Shown in pieces: positions 1 to 12,000 of a DNA stretch of 64,000 bases. The notes beneath the pieces are model-generated. The model was not told the DNA's origin. It saw only the letters and a list, made by a program, of their open reading frames with translations, and made no database searches. Within the stretch, counting starts at the first letter, position 1; each line of letters opens with the position of its first letter. Origin of the DNA: Sinonovacula constricta (Eukaryota; Mollusca; Bivalvia; Cardiida; Solecurtidae); assembly GCA_007844125.1 (NCBI GenBank), contig CM017566.1:57478970-57542969 (forward strand), read 5' to 3'. Made by a program: the position numbers and the translations under genes.

Positions 1-31
1 TGTGTGTTGCATTGTCTGTGTGTGTTTACAG

Positions 32-53
32 TTTGATTCATATGCGAAGCTTG
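32..53 (+). CDS. Candidate 22-nt microexon of an unknown gene at the left edge
   Basis: A GT-rich/pyrimidine stretch ends in TTTACAG at 31, followed by 22 nt and a strong GTAAGC donor at 54. Two of the three frames are open, reading FDSYAKL (leaving phase 1) or LIHMRSL (leaving phase 0). The upstream exon would lie outside the window, so frame and family cannot be fixed. It might belong with the candidate terminal exons at 2370 or 3156. It rests only on splice-site shape and open frames; a chance match is quite possible. Confidence 0.25.
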
Positions 54-2369
54 GTAAGCCAGCCTTTTGCAAATTATTTGAAACTGGTTCTCACCTTTAA
101 AAATACCATTAAATTCTTTAAACTTAAATTGTATTCTCACATCTTTGATTTCTTTAAAGTTTATTTACTAATACAGAAAACATAAAAATATTCTTTAGAA
201 AAGCACATTTATAAAATGTTGATAAACATTGAATTAGTATAAAAACAATTTGCTACTGTTTCATTGCCAGCTATACCCTCTTTTTCTAAATTGGGTATAG
301 AGTTACTGTGAGCTGTATTCAGCTAGCCATGTATTTCTACTCCAGCTACTCTAGGCAGACCACACTTACCACAAATTTTGATAAATATGATTAGTTAAAG
401 GACTTACCATATTTTGCAAACTTTCAGGTTCAATTCATGACGTGTTGGTTGACATTATACATTCAAGAACTACAATGTTCAATAATATATTATAGAAATT
501 CTAGGATTATTAATATAATTAGTTATTACTTAGTTATTTCTCTTTTAGTGTTTTTACATATTAACTTTTTTATGGGGAGTTTGGCCAAAATTTTAAATGT
601 GACAAAATATTTAAGACAAAATGTTGATTGCTTTAGAAAAGACCCACAAGGTATATATGCAAATCATTAATATAAAAATGATTGCCTAAATCAATACTAT
701 GCAACTACAAATCCTTAATTATTGTGAAATATGCCTTCTGGTGAAATAGGGATTAACAGAAGAAATGAAATGCTTTTGATGTTTTATAAACACCCCTATT
801 GAAAATACTAGGCCAAATGTAAGAATGGAAGCATAATCAGATTATAGCTATAACATCTATTTTTAAATCATTAGGTAAATGTACTCTTTTATGCACACTA
901 GTAATCACATATATGTGATTATTCTTATAATTTTTCTTACAAAATTATTTATTACTGTGCAATCAGACTTTGGGAAAATTGTGTTTTTAAGTTGGTCCTT
1001 TATATTTTACTGACCCTGCATTTGTTTTAGCTCAGATAAATGTCTGCATGTCATAAACATGTGGTTAAACTCTAACAACTTTAGTTGATAAACTGTTTTT
1101 GAATAGATGTTTTTTTAACTATTCCTGTCAAATGGGCATAGCAAATTGTTTATTATTTCTATTTTTTTATGTTTATGTAATTCTCAATGTTACAAATTTG
1201 TAGGAATGGTAAAAGCATTAGTATTAAGCAAATTGACTTAAGTATTAAAGGCTCATATAGTCAGGCTATTCTCTTCCATTATTTTATTTATCTTGTATTT
1301 TTGTCACAACATCAGACGGTTTCTGAGTGAGGTAAACAAAAAAAGCTTCTTTTCTGTTGTTGTTTAGATATTTTTTAGATATAGCATTCTTTAAAGTATT
1401 AAAGAACTACTTTTTACTGATACCTTGCCATCATTATTATAAATCTTTATTAATTGTTTATGGATTTTCATTTCAGTCAAAATAATTTGGAAACTTAATG
1501 CTCATTTTGTGCTTATAAATGATATGTACTTTATTTTTAAGCTTCCAGCAACTTTATTTCTTTTTTTTTAAAGTAAAGGGGCATAATGCACTTACTGCTA
1601 TCAATACATGGCAGTCCCTCACAAGTTCTGTAGTTATATATGTAAAAGTAATACTTTTGGGGGTTGAATCAGGCAAATTTCAGCATTATTTATAAAAAAA
1701 AGTTTTAATACTTGCCGATAAAACTGGTAAAACTTTAAGTCAATTGCAAACTTCAATAAATGTATTAATTCCCTTTATTTAAGAAAAGAAAAACAAAACA
1801 AGCATGTTTTGATGCAGTAACTGGGTGTATGTATTACTTTTGTTGCATTCTTTTATTAATGCTTCCATTGTGTGTGTGTTGTTTATATAACATGTTTTAT
1901 TCTAATATTAATATTCCCACAATTTTAAAAATATAACATTTTATACATAAATATATGTCTTGATACCTTTTTAGATTGTTGTTAATAAGAGAGGTTTAAT
2001 ATACTGTTAATTATAATGACAAGTTTGCTTTGATGCAAATTAACATACAGAAGAAATGGTAATTCAATACTAAACATTGCTTAAATTAAAATAAGTTTTT
2101 AATTTAGTTTTAAATATTTAACAGTAGATTTATAATTAACTTAGCTTATGTCCATTCTAGGTTGATACTTTTTACTAAAATTATAAAACATTTTAACAAC
2201 ATATAACTACATGTACTATGTCAGTTTCTTTAGCAACAAGAGAGAGAAAAATAAAAGTTTCAATTTAAGGAACACACAGTTTACTAAGTGATTAAGTAAT
2301 TTTACATTTAATATGGTAACTTTACATTAATATAAAAATGTCTTTTTTACATATGTAAATATTGAACAG
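54..2369 (+). other. AT-rich stretch, probable intron, no gene seen
   Basis: The ORFs here are short, AT-driven and lack coding character. I see no transposon ends or RNA genes. It would be intron if the 22-nt microexon and the 2370 exon are real. Confidence 0.4.
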
Positions 2370-2491
2370 TAATTATGGTGCATATTCTGAATTGCCTGAA
2401 TCTATATATGGATCATCGTCGAAGCACATGGCTACTGAATATGTTTCACTCCATTCATGAAGCCATGGGCTCCGAGGATGTATATAGATGA
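2370..2491 (+). CDS. Candidate terminal coding exon of the left-edge gene
   Basis: Sequence after an ACAG acceptor (2366-2369) is richer in GC and coding-like words than its surroundings. Two frames are open for about 90-120 nt. One reads NYGAYSELPESIYG and ends in TGA at 2457-2459. The other joins the 32-53 microexon in phase, reads on to HEAMGSEDVYR and ends in TGA at 2489-2491. A polyadenylation signal AATAAA follows at 2660-2665, as expected for a last exon. The first frame has the E/S/P/Y-rich look of a receptor tail but does not join the microexon in phase. No family recognised. Confidence 0.3.
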
Positions 2492-2659
2492 TAGTTTACA
2501 CAAACTGGTAATGATGATACTGTTAATGTTTTTTGTTAATGATTTCCAGCTATCTGTGATGATGCATTGATAAAATATATTTATACATTGTATGTTGATC
2601 CTAATCACTGTGATGTTATTGTCAATTTATGTTTGTTAAAATGTAACTAACACATATTA

Positions 2660-2665
2660 AATAAA
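2660..2665 (+). terminator. Candidate polyadenylation signal AATAAA
   Basis: AATAAA lies about 170-200 nt after the candidate stop codons of the 2370 exon, a normal spacing for a short 3' UTR. In AT-rich DNA this hexamer is common by chance, so it only weakly supports the exon. Confidence 0.25.
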
Positions 2666-3155
2666 ACTATATTTCTGTTATATATACAAATAGTTTTCTA
2701 TTAATACAGAATATAAACATCTAGATGTCTGCTTTTATATTTTTTCTCCACCCCAGCCCAGTTACAAGTCAAGTTATTATGAATTCATTATATCCAATGT
2801 AAATAAATTCCTGTAAGCATCAAGTCATGGATAGGATCCAATCATAACGCAAACTCTTAACTAAGCTTAATATCCTATAAAACTAAGAATGGTATCAATA
2901 AACAAATTGTTATTTTATTATTTGTCACATCTTAAAGGAAACTAATTGAAATTTGAAAAGTTACCATAAATATTAGACAATAATTGAATTCAACTTCATC
3001 AAACAGAAAATTGCATAGTTAATTGTCTTTTGTTCCTTGAATGTCATTTAGAGTACTGTTGTAGTTACATGCTCCCTAGTAAATTTCTAAAGCAATTAAA
3101 CTTGAGAACATTCCTGTTAAAAAAACAAAAACAATCCCACTGAAATTCTTTATAG

Positions 3156-3194
3156 ATTCGTCCTCAGGATGATGACAATTTGCAAACCAGGTAA
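3156..3194 (+). CDS. Candidate short exon or alternative C-terminal exon
   Basis: After a TTTATAG acceptor the frame reads IRPQDDDNLQTR and then TAA. Alternatively CAG|GTAATA at 3190/3191 acts as a donor, giving a 35-nt exon. It joins the 32-53 microexon in its other frame (phase 0). The composition stands out from AT-rich flanks. It may be an alternative tail to the exon at 2370. Speculative without transcript data. Confidence 0.22.
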   Translation: MRPQDDDNLQTR

Positions 3195-5675
3195 TAAGGG
3201 CAATGAATAAAAATGGCAAATGTTTGTTAAATCTTTAATTTTATCTACTTCCACAACAAAGTATAAATAATTTACAAAAACTAATAAAGCTCCTATTTAA
3301 TGTATGAAAAATAAATGATTGTACAACGTAAAAAACACTTTTTAAAATGCCCAAAATATAAAAAGGTAACACATACAATTTGTTACTTCAGACACAGTAA
3401 TTATTGAATAAATGTTAAGAACAAATGTTTTATTAGCAAAACACTGTACATGTACTGTTATAATTATCTATCTTTAAATCAGACTTTAGCATACTTTATG
3501 AAAGATAAATACATGAACAGAAAGAAACATTCTTATACTATAGATATTTAGATAACTTTAAACATGCAAAATGACCCATTCGCATAACATTGTACTTTTC
3601 ATAAACTAAAAACAAAATAATTGCCTGATAGGAGGAATGGTTGCTTTTTTTACTAGAAACTTTATTGTTGAAACAGTTAATAAAACACTTCCTTTAGTGG
3701 AGTTGCCAATGACAACTTGTTAAAATTAGTTAAAATTACATAAAAGATGATTTATGCTGAACAACAATAAATGAGGCATACTGCTGCTTTTGTATAAAAA
3801 TCAGTTCTGATACAAATGAAATGTGATTAAAAAAATCTTCTGGTTTGCCCTCAATATACCAGTAGTTCAAACACTTGACCAGGTTCGTTATCCACAGTTA
3901 ATTGTTAGACACTGCCATAATGTCTACTGTATAACTGTCTGCATGACTGAAATATTAATATCAAATGATATCAAATCAATTTACAAACTTTTACAAAGTT
4001 ATAGTAGAGAAACAGATAATATCACACAAAATCAAAATGCTATTTCCCAATAATTTTGTGAAGCTGCAATTGTAAATGTTTTTTAAATTAAAAAAATTCT
4101 AATGATTACCACATAAATAAGGTTGCGAGAAGAAACAAGATGGTTTGGCAGGAGAAATGCTCCTCATTAAGTGACTGTAACAGTTAGTCAACTTTGCATT
4201 TTGTTTGCTCATATAGAAAAAATTTAGTACACAACATTAAAGGCCTAACATTGGTAACATTAAGATAGCAGTATTTTTAGGATGACAGATTTTACAAAAC
4301 CCCTAGGCTGTATAAATATCACGCACATGGCATAAACCAATGGCTTATAATCAATGAGTAAAACACTTGGTGCACAGTGATTAAATCTCAATGTAATACA
4401 CGAAAATGTAATTCAAAAACAGTTAGCCATTTGGTTGTCTGCCATGTTCATTGAATTGGTTATAATAAAAAGATATAACTACCACAAAAGTCAGTTGTAT
4501 ATGTAAAAACGATTTAGGAAAGATGTCCTAGTTTCTTCAGACCACAAATATTGTGACTTCATTTAAATGTTAAAAAATAACATAAGTAATGTAAATCAAA
4601 AAAAGTGAGCAAGAAGGAAAGAAAGTATTAGTATATACTAAATATGTAAATATAGGACTCATAAATATCTATATGGAACAAATTTCACAACAAAAATTAA
4701 TGATTATTCAAATAAAGATCCTTTTAAAAGACTATGGCAGTAAACAATAGGAATGCTTCTTTCAAATATTTTTACAGATACATGTGTATAATGAAAGTTT
4801 GTGTAATGACATCAATCAAATAAACGTGGTCCAAACTGTGCATGTGGTTATACATCAGGTATATTTGTCAGTCATTAACAATACAATGAAAGTGATGAAA
4901 TAATTTAAATACAAAGTATAGACTGTCTTACTCTTCTTGATGTGCACTTAGTTAAACTGTGACCAAGTTGCATTAAATACAACAGATTCTTTAAAGTGAC
5001 TTCAACACAGGTCATCTAGTTGTTGTTTTTTGCTACAAAAAATAAGTCTTGTAAAGATTTTTCAATGACATGTTTATCTTATCATAAAAGACAGTTTGTC
5101 AATAAAAGGACATGACTTCTGACAAAAGATTTTCATGTCATTTGAGTTGGGAGAATTAAAAGTTATTTTATGGTTTCAATGAAATTTTTAACCACTATAA
5201 GTTACATCTTCCTTGTCGGCAATCATACTGCACATGGGCAAATCACATCACATGTTTAAATCAGTATAAACAACAAATTAAATATACTATAAGGATCAAA
5301 AGCTACATGTTTAGTGTGTAAACTGTGTTCAAACCGCTTAGTTGGAACAAAAAATGAACAAATATATACAGCACTTTCCACTGACCTCTTAAAGTAACAA
5401 TTTGTTATACTGTGGACAAACCCAACATGTACGGCAGTCAAGAATAGGGTTTAATTTGACAATGGTTTAACTAAACAGTTAAGGAATTTTACTAAATTCC
5501 AAACTTACAAATATATGAACCTCTAAAGAAGTCAAAATATGACATATATTTAGAATTAAAATCTAGCGTATAGTTTGTATGCAGACACACTTCATGTTAA
5601 ATTTCAAACTGTGTGTTATAAGTGAAGTTGAGACTTTTTACTTATCAACACTTGTTTTATGAACACTTAGCCAAT
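3195..5675. other. AT-rich intergenic or 3' UTR sequence
   Basis: No supported gene. The few ORFs (for example 3823-4053 plus and 5256-5441 minus) look like chance. The stretch lies between the candidate end of a plus-strand gene and the 3' end of the minus-strand SLC33A1, so part of it could be 3' UTR of either. Confidence 0.4.
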
Positions 5676-5689
5676 TTTATTTAAATAAA
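5676..5689. terminator. Palindromic AATAAA/TTTATT, possible bidirectional poly(A) signal
   Basis: TTTATTTAAATAAA is a perfect 14-bp palindrome, so it presents AATAAA on both strands. It lies about 320 nt downstream of the SLC33A1 stop. A second minus-strand AATAAA is at 5745-5750, closer to the stop. Function is inferred from position only. Confidence 0.25.
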
Positions 5690-5834
5690 ATAAATACTTG
5701 TTTGAGCATATCACAACAATAAACAAACAATTAAAATGAGAATATTTATTCTCCAAGTTTATAAAATACAAACCACTATAATTGACAGCATTTTTCTTCC
5801 TTAACAAAATCAGAAAATCTTAGACACAGTCTAT

Positions 5835-6008
5835 TTACACATGCACACACACACCATTAATTAATAAATACTCAACATCAATTAATGTCACTTCCATTTT
5901 TTAACACACACACATGCACACACACTATTAATTAATTACACTCAGCATTAATAAAGGGAGCTTTCATTCCTTCACACAACTTTAATAAATAACACTCAAT
6001 ATCAATTA
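5835..6008 (-). repeat. Three diverged tandem copies of the SLC33A1 stop-codon region, with CA-rich spacers
   Basis: The segment around the SLC33A1 stop (about 5990-6030 on the plus strand, CACTCAATATCAATTAAG followed by GGCACTTCCATTCCTT) recurs in altered form near 5937-5975 and 5871-5900. CACACACA tracts lie between the older copies. The real stop is in the copy nearest the gene; the other two form 3' UTR. A third minus-strand frame shows the repeat as CEGMEVPLIDIEC / CEGMKAPFINAEC. Confidence 0.6.
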
Positions 6009-9000
6009 AGGGCACTTCCATTCCTTCACATCCATGGCATCCAGCTGCTGCATACGTCGCTTTCTCCACTGATACCAGGCAAGTCCAATTATCACACACA
6101 CAAACGACTCGATGTAATACCCATCTATCGTGGTAACACAACTACCTCCTGCCTCTTTACATTCCTAAAATATAAGCAATGTAAGAACTTAAAATACTAG
6201 GGTTAAAACAAAATAATGTTAGAGACAAATATAGTTTTGGATTTTTTATGTTTTATTTACAATGCTGTAGTACAAGTGTAAATGAAAGAGGATTAACATA
6301 AGAAATTTAACCTATAACCAATCCATGTGACATTGATAACTTTAGCCAGATTCAAGCACATTTCATAAAACCTAATGCAATATATTTGCTACATGAAAGT
6401 GCCTAGACATGTGAGGATAAGACCTGTACAAATACACTCTTTGTCAATAATGAGGGTTGATCTCATGTTCTGGGTAAGACATTTTGTTGAAATCTCCATT
6501 AATGCAGAACATATTTTCATACTTCATACTAGAATATTTATGCTGTTTCACACAATTTTCATCAACATCAACAAGCTGATGAAAAAGGTGTAAAAAGGTC
6601 AATATATTCCAAGTAAGAAAATATGTTGTGTGTTTACAGATATTCTCAACAACAAAACTCCTTATCAAGTTATCTGTGCTTCATGTACATTTCTTATAAT
6701 GTGTCACACTAGGGTTTAACAGTTTTTTTGCTCATTTCTAGCTTTTTAACTTTCTGAGCAAATAATTAAAAAATAGACAGTTTCCAGGCTACTTCAACAG
6801 AAATAAAACTAAGAAACAAATCACTACTCACGTGTATCTCATGTTTACTATAGCAACTGAATGACTCAGCCCCATCACATGACTTCCATGTGATCCAGTC
6901 AACTACCCACAATGCAACAGTGGCAGGCCAGTTTCCTCCTGGAATTTAAAAATGCACAAGTTCTCACTTTTTATGTCATTATATTTACCATTATTTATGA
7001 AGTAGAAGTTATTATGCTTATATCCCAGTTTTACTTACAGGTATAAGGGTATCTATGAACAAACTTAACTTTTTTTTTATAAACTCATTATCAATAAATA
7101 TTTCAGCAGCATTAACACTATTGTATTAGAAATTATGTAGAAAATCTGCATTTTGCACTATTCATATCTTTCAACCGTTAACATATTCTTCTGTTTGAAT
7201 AAAGACGAAAAAACTTTTAAGAAAATGTAGTTTCATTAGTAGACAATTAAAAAAATTTCTCATCAAAGGTCAGACTTACATGACCAGTTCTTAGACTGAT
7301 GATGATGTACCAACTTAGCAACTTTGGCTAAAAAAAAATTGTGCATAACCAATTTGTTGAGTTTCTAATTAAGCAATATATGCTCTTAGTTGTCTTTCTT
7401 CAATTCATTAAGTTGATGTAGAAGTAATTTTTCTTATGTAACTTACCAAGATTAGCAACTGTGTTGAGAAGGGTCATATATGTGCCACCAATAGCGGGGT
7501 CACTAATCTTAGCATGGAAAGCTATCTGGGATACAAACATGCTGTACACAAACACCTGAAATATACAGACATATCTTAGTATGGAAAGTATCTGGGATAC
7601 AAAGATGCTGTACACAAACACCTGAAATATACAGACACATTCTGGATTGACAGTGTATTACCTGATGAACATCGTACAACACAAATATATATATAATCGG
7701 TCAAGCAAGCAAGCACTTTATAGTAAATTTGCTTGCACAAGGTTCAGCATAATTGTCAGCTAAATGAGACTCAATCCTTATATGTACATTTATATTATTA
7801 GTTCAGATAATACTTTTGGTAATGGTTTTAAAGTTGTCCTAAAGATCAAATAACGAAAACGATGGGAAGTTCACCTTTTGCGTTTACATATAACATGGCC
7901 TCTTGCTTAACTCATCTAACTTTTTCTTTTAAATAAATGTTTAATATATTGTAAGGACAAAGCCAAATGAAACTGAATGTTTTTGTTGAGATAGGTTGTC
8001 ATTTTATCTCTGTTACAGCATTAAGTATCAAATGCTATGTTTGTTTACACACATGCATGACATCATGCATTCATGCTTGATATGGCATCTTTCAAGAGTG
8101 ACATGGGTCATAAAAGTTATAAAAATAAAAAATAATTCTACCCAGACATTTGTCTGGGTTCTTCCTCAACACAACAACAGCTGGACATTACTATAATGAC
8201 CTCTATTGTGTGGTTTCATATATTTTTTCTACAAAAACAAAAGAGATCAATAACCTGGTGAACAGCGTAGGCTATGAGCATGATCAGATAGAAGTAGGCT
8301 GGGAACACCCCTGGTTCAGTCTGGACGTAGTGACTCATGTAGACAATAAGGACATAGAACAGGCCAACCATCAGTCTGAAATTGGGAGCAGAAGTTATCA
8401 ACCATAAAACATTAGTAAAAAGGGCTTTGTTCTTCATTTTATTATTTACAAGAGAACTAAAAAATCTGTATTAGATAGTATAAAGTAATGTAGGTAAGAA
8501 TATTGCGAGTGGCATGCAGTATTTAACTATTGGTGCTGGTTGTTACTGCACTACAGGGACCAGTCTAGAAATATTTATACAAAATCTGACCATCTTGAAT
8601 AATGACAGGGGTCATTGAAGAACTTTCCAGACAAATCCTCACCTACCTAAATGGTATAGACTTGAGAAAGACACTAAGGGGTCTGGGACCGGCAGTGTAT
8701 CTGCTGATGATCAGGGGCAGCATGATCTGTATAGGCACCATGGGTACAGCAAACATGGCTAACGTGGTCTTTGGCATCCCTGCCTCTATCAGCTTTAAAC
8801 CTGACAGGGAGTCAGCCGCAGAGAACGCCACCTGGAATAATGAGAATCACTGGATGTTTGTCATTTATCGAATGGTTAAAGGTAAGCTATCTTGGAAAGT
8901 AAAAATATGGTTTGGATGTAGGTGGTTTATTACTTAATATGGTTAGGAATGCTACAAATTACATTTTTAAAGTGACATAGTAAATTATCCAATACAGGAG

Positions 9001-12000
9001 TTGAAAGAAAACCTTTGCCAAATCTTGAATATTGTTGTTTATCACAAACAAGGCCAAGTCCTTCTTAATATACTGTTACAAATTGATACCTTTGTGAGTA
9101 GTAATGTTACATCAATATCAGGCTACTGTATTTTGTGTTTAATGGGTTTATCATCCCACTGATAGTTTTCCAATATCTGGAGACCGTGTCCACTTGAAGC
9201 AGATATAGTGCTGCCTTCACGGTGTATAGCATGCCATGAACACCTGGCATGATACCACACTCAGTCACATTATACTGACACAGGGCAAACCAGTCTTATA
9301 TTTGTTTGAGCATTAGAAATGGAGTTTAACTACTTTGGTATGTCGTAGCTCTGGATCGAACCCGGGGCATCCTGTACCTAGAGCCGACGCTCTACAGATT
9401 GAGCAACAAGGTCAGGTCAGGCTACTGCAGATTTTGAAATCAGACTTCCTAAATAATGCTCATGTTTACTGTTTAAAAGTCTTGAAGAGAGCTATTGTAC
9501 ATCATTCATAATAAGATCATTAAAGACAATGCTTTTATTTAAAAGTCTTTTAAACAATGTTAAATGCAACAAAATGAATTTTAGATTTTACACAGAAGAA
9601 AGCTATATGATGTACACACAAGTGCTTTAACTAAGTAGTAATAACAGTGTATTAAAATGAACAAACTTCATTATTGCCGCATGGCTCGAACCCATATGAC
9701 ATTAAGCTGGTGAGTACCTTTGAGGTAAGTAGTATAATACTGTATGAGATGACAGCTGGCATCTTGATGACTCGGTACAGTTGCTTGTATGTGTCTATGA
9801 TGCCCTGTTCAGGGTCCACCTCTGGGTCAGCATGCTCCGGTTTGAACATCCAGACCAGCGTTGTTGTGGTGAAAAATACAATGCCCCAGAAGTATAGGAA
9901 ACCTGTGAGGGGAAAGGTGTAAAATGTATTTAATATATGTTTGGTGAAAAAAAGAACAAAAAAAAAGAAGATAAATGTAAAACAGTGATACTTTGACAAT
10001 CAAAGATGTTAACAAGGCTTTGGTCATTGTAATTATTGTAAAACTGAATAAAACTTTGAATAGTGTACTTGATATTTTAAACTCTGGAGAAAATAGCAAC
10101 AGTTTAAATAAAGTTTACGGAATTGGTGCCAAGAATAAGCAATCATAATGTACATTAAAGCAAAGTAATGCTTCTCAAGCCAAACTTCTTCATAAATTAA
10201 AAAGTGTATACATGTGTGTAATTATCCCACAATCAAGAACTATTGACTTCACTAAAAAACGAACTGCAACAGACTAGACTAAAAGACAAACTGCAACAGA
10301 CTAGACTAAAAGACAAACTGCAACAGACTTGACTAAAGGACGAACTGCAACAGACTTGACTAAAAGATGAACTGCACCAGACTTGACTAAAAGACGAACT
10401 GCAACAGACTTGACTAAAAGACAAACTGCAACAGACTTGACTAAAAGACAAACTGCAACAGACTTGACTAAAAGACGAACTGCAACAGACTTGACTAAAA
10501 GACAAACTGCAACAGACTTGACTAAAAGACGAACTGCAACAGACTTGACTAAAAGACAAACTGCAACAGACTTCACTAAAAGACAAACTGCAACAGACTT
10601 GACTAAAAGACAAACTGCAACAGACTTGACTAAAAGACAAACTGCAACAGACTTCACTAAAAGATGAACTGCAACAGACTTCACTAAAAGACAAACTGCA
10701 ACAGACTTCACTAAAAGATGAACTGCAACAGACTTGACTAAAAGAAGATCTGCAACAGACTTTACTAAAAGGCGATCTGCAAGTTGCAAGTGGAGAATAA
10801 ATTTTTGGGAGTTGTGACTTTGATAAAGTTACTTGCAAAGTTCTGCAGTAAAAAGAAAAAATATTGATCAATTTACAAACACTGATGGTTTTAAATTTTA
10901 ATTTCTCATTGTTTTTTGCCCAAAAGGACTCAATAAATTACTCTCAATAACATGTTAAGAATTCATTGTGTTGCTGTTAGATCATAAAATTTCAAGTACA
11001 TGTTCTATTCTTCAAAGTAAAATTTCATGTACTGTTTATACTAAAGTACCAAACAATGTTGTAACAAAAGAAATATGTAAATATTAAAATTAAAATAAAG
11101 CCCTGACTTACTTGAGAGGGTTACTATGCCAAGTGGTTGAGGTTCATATCTCAGGTACTTGTTGCAAAAGTCTGCTGACTCTAGAGCTAGGAAGAGAACA
11201 TTGCCAAGGAAATATCCTGCTGTCTGCCCAACAGAGTTACACGTGCTGGCCCAGCCAACATTTCGTCTGTGATGGTAAGAAAACAATATAAATTGAACAC
11301 ATTGATCAGACATGAAACATTGACCTCTGCAGCTGGAATTAAAACCATCTCTTCATCATTCATCAAGTTACTACAATTGCACCATAAAGGCAACAGAGTA
11401 ATGTAGATTAATGTAGAAGCTGACCTATAACCTTAACCTATAATTATTATCTTTAACAGAAAAATACATACAGGTGAAATTATATTGACATAATGCATGT
11501 CAGTTGTTGACATTGTTCTGAACATAAAAGAGAAAATATCCAAAAGGTTCAATTTTAATTTGTGTTTATATGAAGAACTTTGTATAATTGAGATATTGTA
11601 GAATAATCTTAATGCTATTTAAACAAGAATTACTGATGACTGACCAACAGCTTTTGCCTCTACAAGAGAACCATCTGTGTTTCGAGCGGTTCCAGTCCTT
11701 GACTTATGACTGGGCATACCCTCACCAGGTGGGTTCAAGGTCAGTCAGAATAAAAACTTTTATGTTGAGAGATCTTTCACCTCACCTGCGGTCATCACTG
11801 TTTCCTTCTTCAACAATAGCTGGACATTGTCAAAATGACAGTCTGTGTCATGTATATGTCAAACAAACAAAAAAATCATTGATGTAAACTGGTTTATTTC
11901 ATTTCTAAGCATAAAGTGAATAAACTCTCTTAAAATGATCTGTGATTGACGGAAATGAAACACCATTAAGGGATTGTTTGCAGAAACTCTTACTCACCTG

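Noticed and set aside
8602..8937. Plus-strand ORF of 111 codons
   Set aside because: It is antisense to SLC33A1 exon 4, which has hallmark sequence and matching splice phases.
10247..10785. CRISPR-like array
   Set aside because: Units are contiguous with no unique spacers and the DNA is eukaryotic. The same holds for the arrays at 30151 and 50266.
10233..10871. Long repeat ORFs on both strands (SFSQVCCSL, KSVAVCLLV and TKRQTATDL types)
   Set aside because: They are translations of the 27-bp minisatellite in an SLC33A1 intron, open in several frames because the period is divisible by three.
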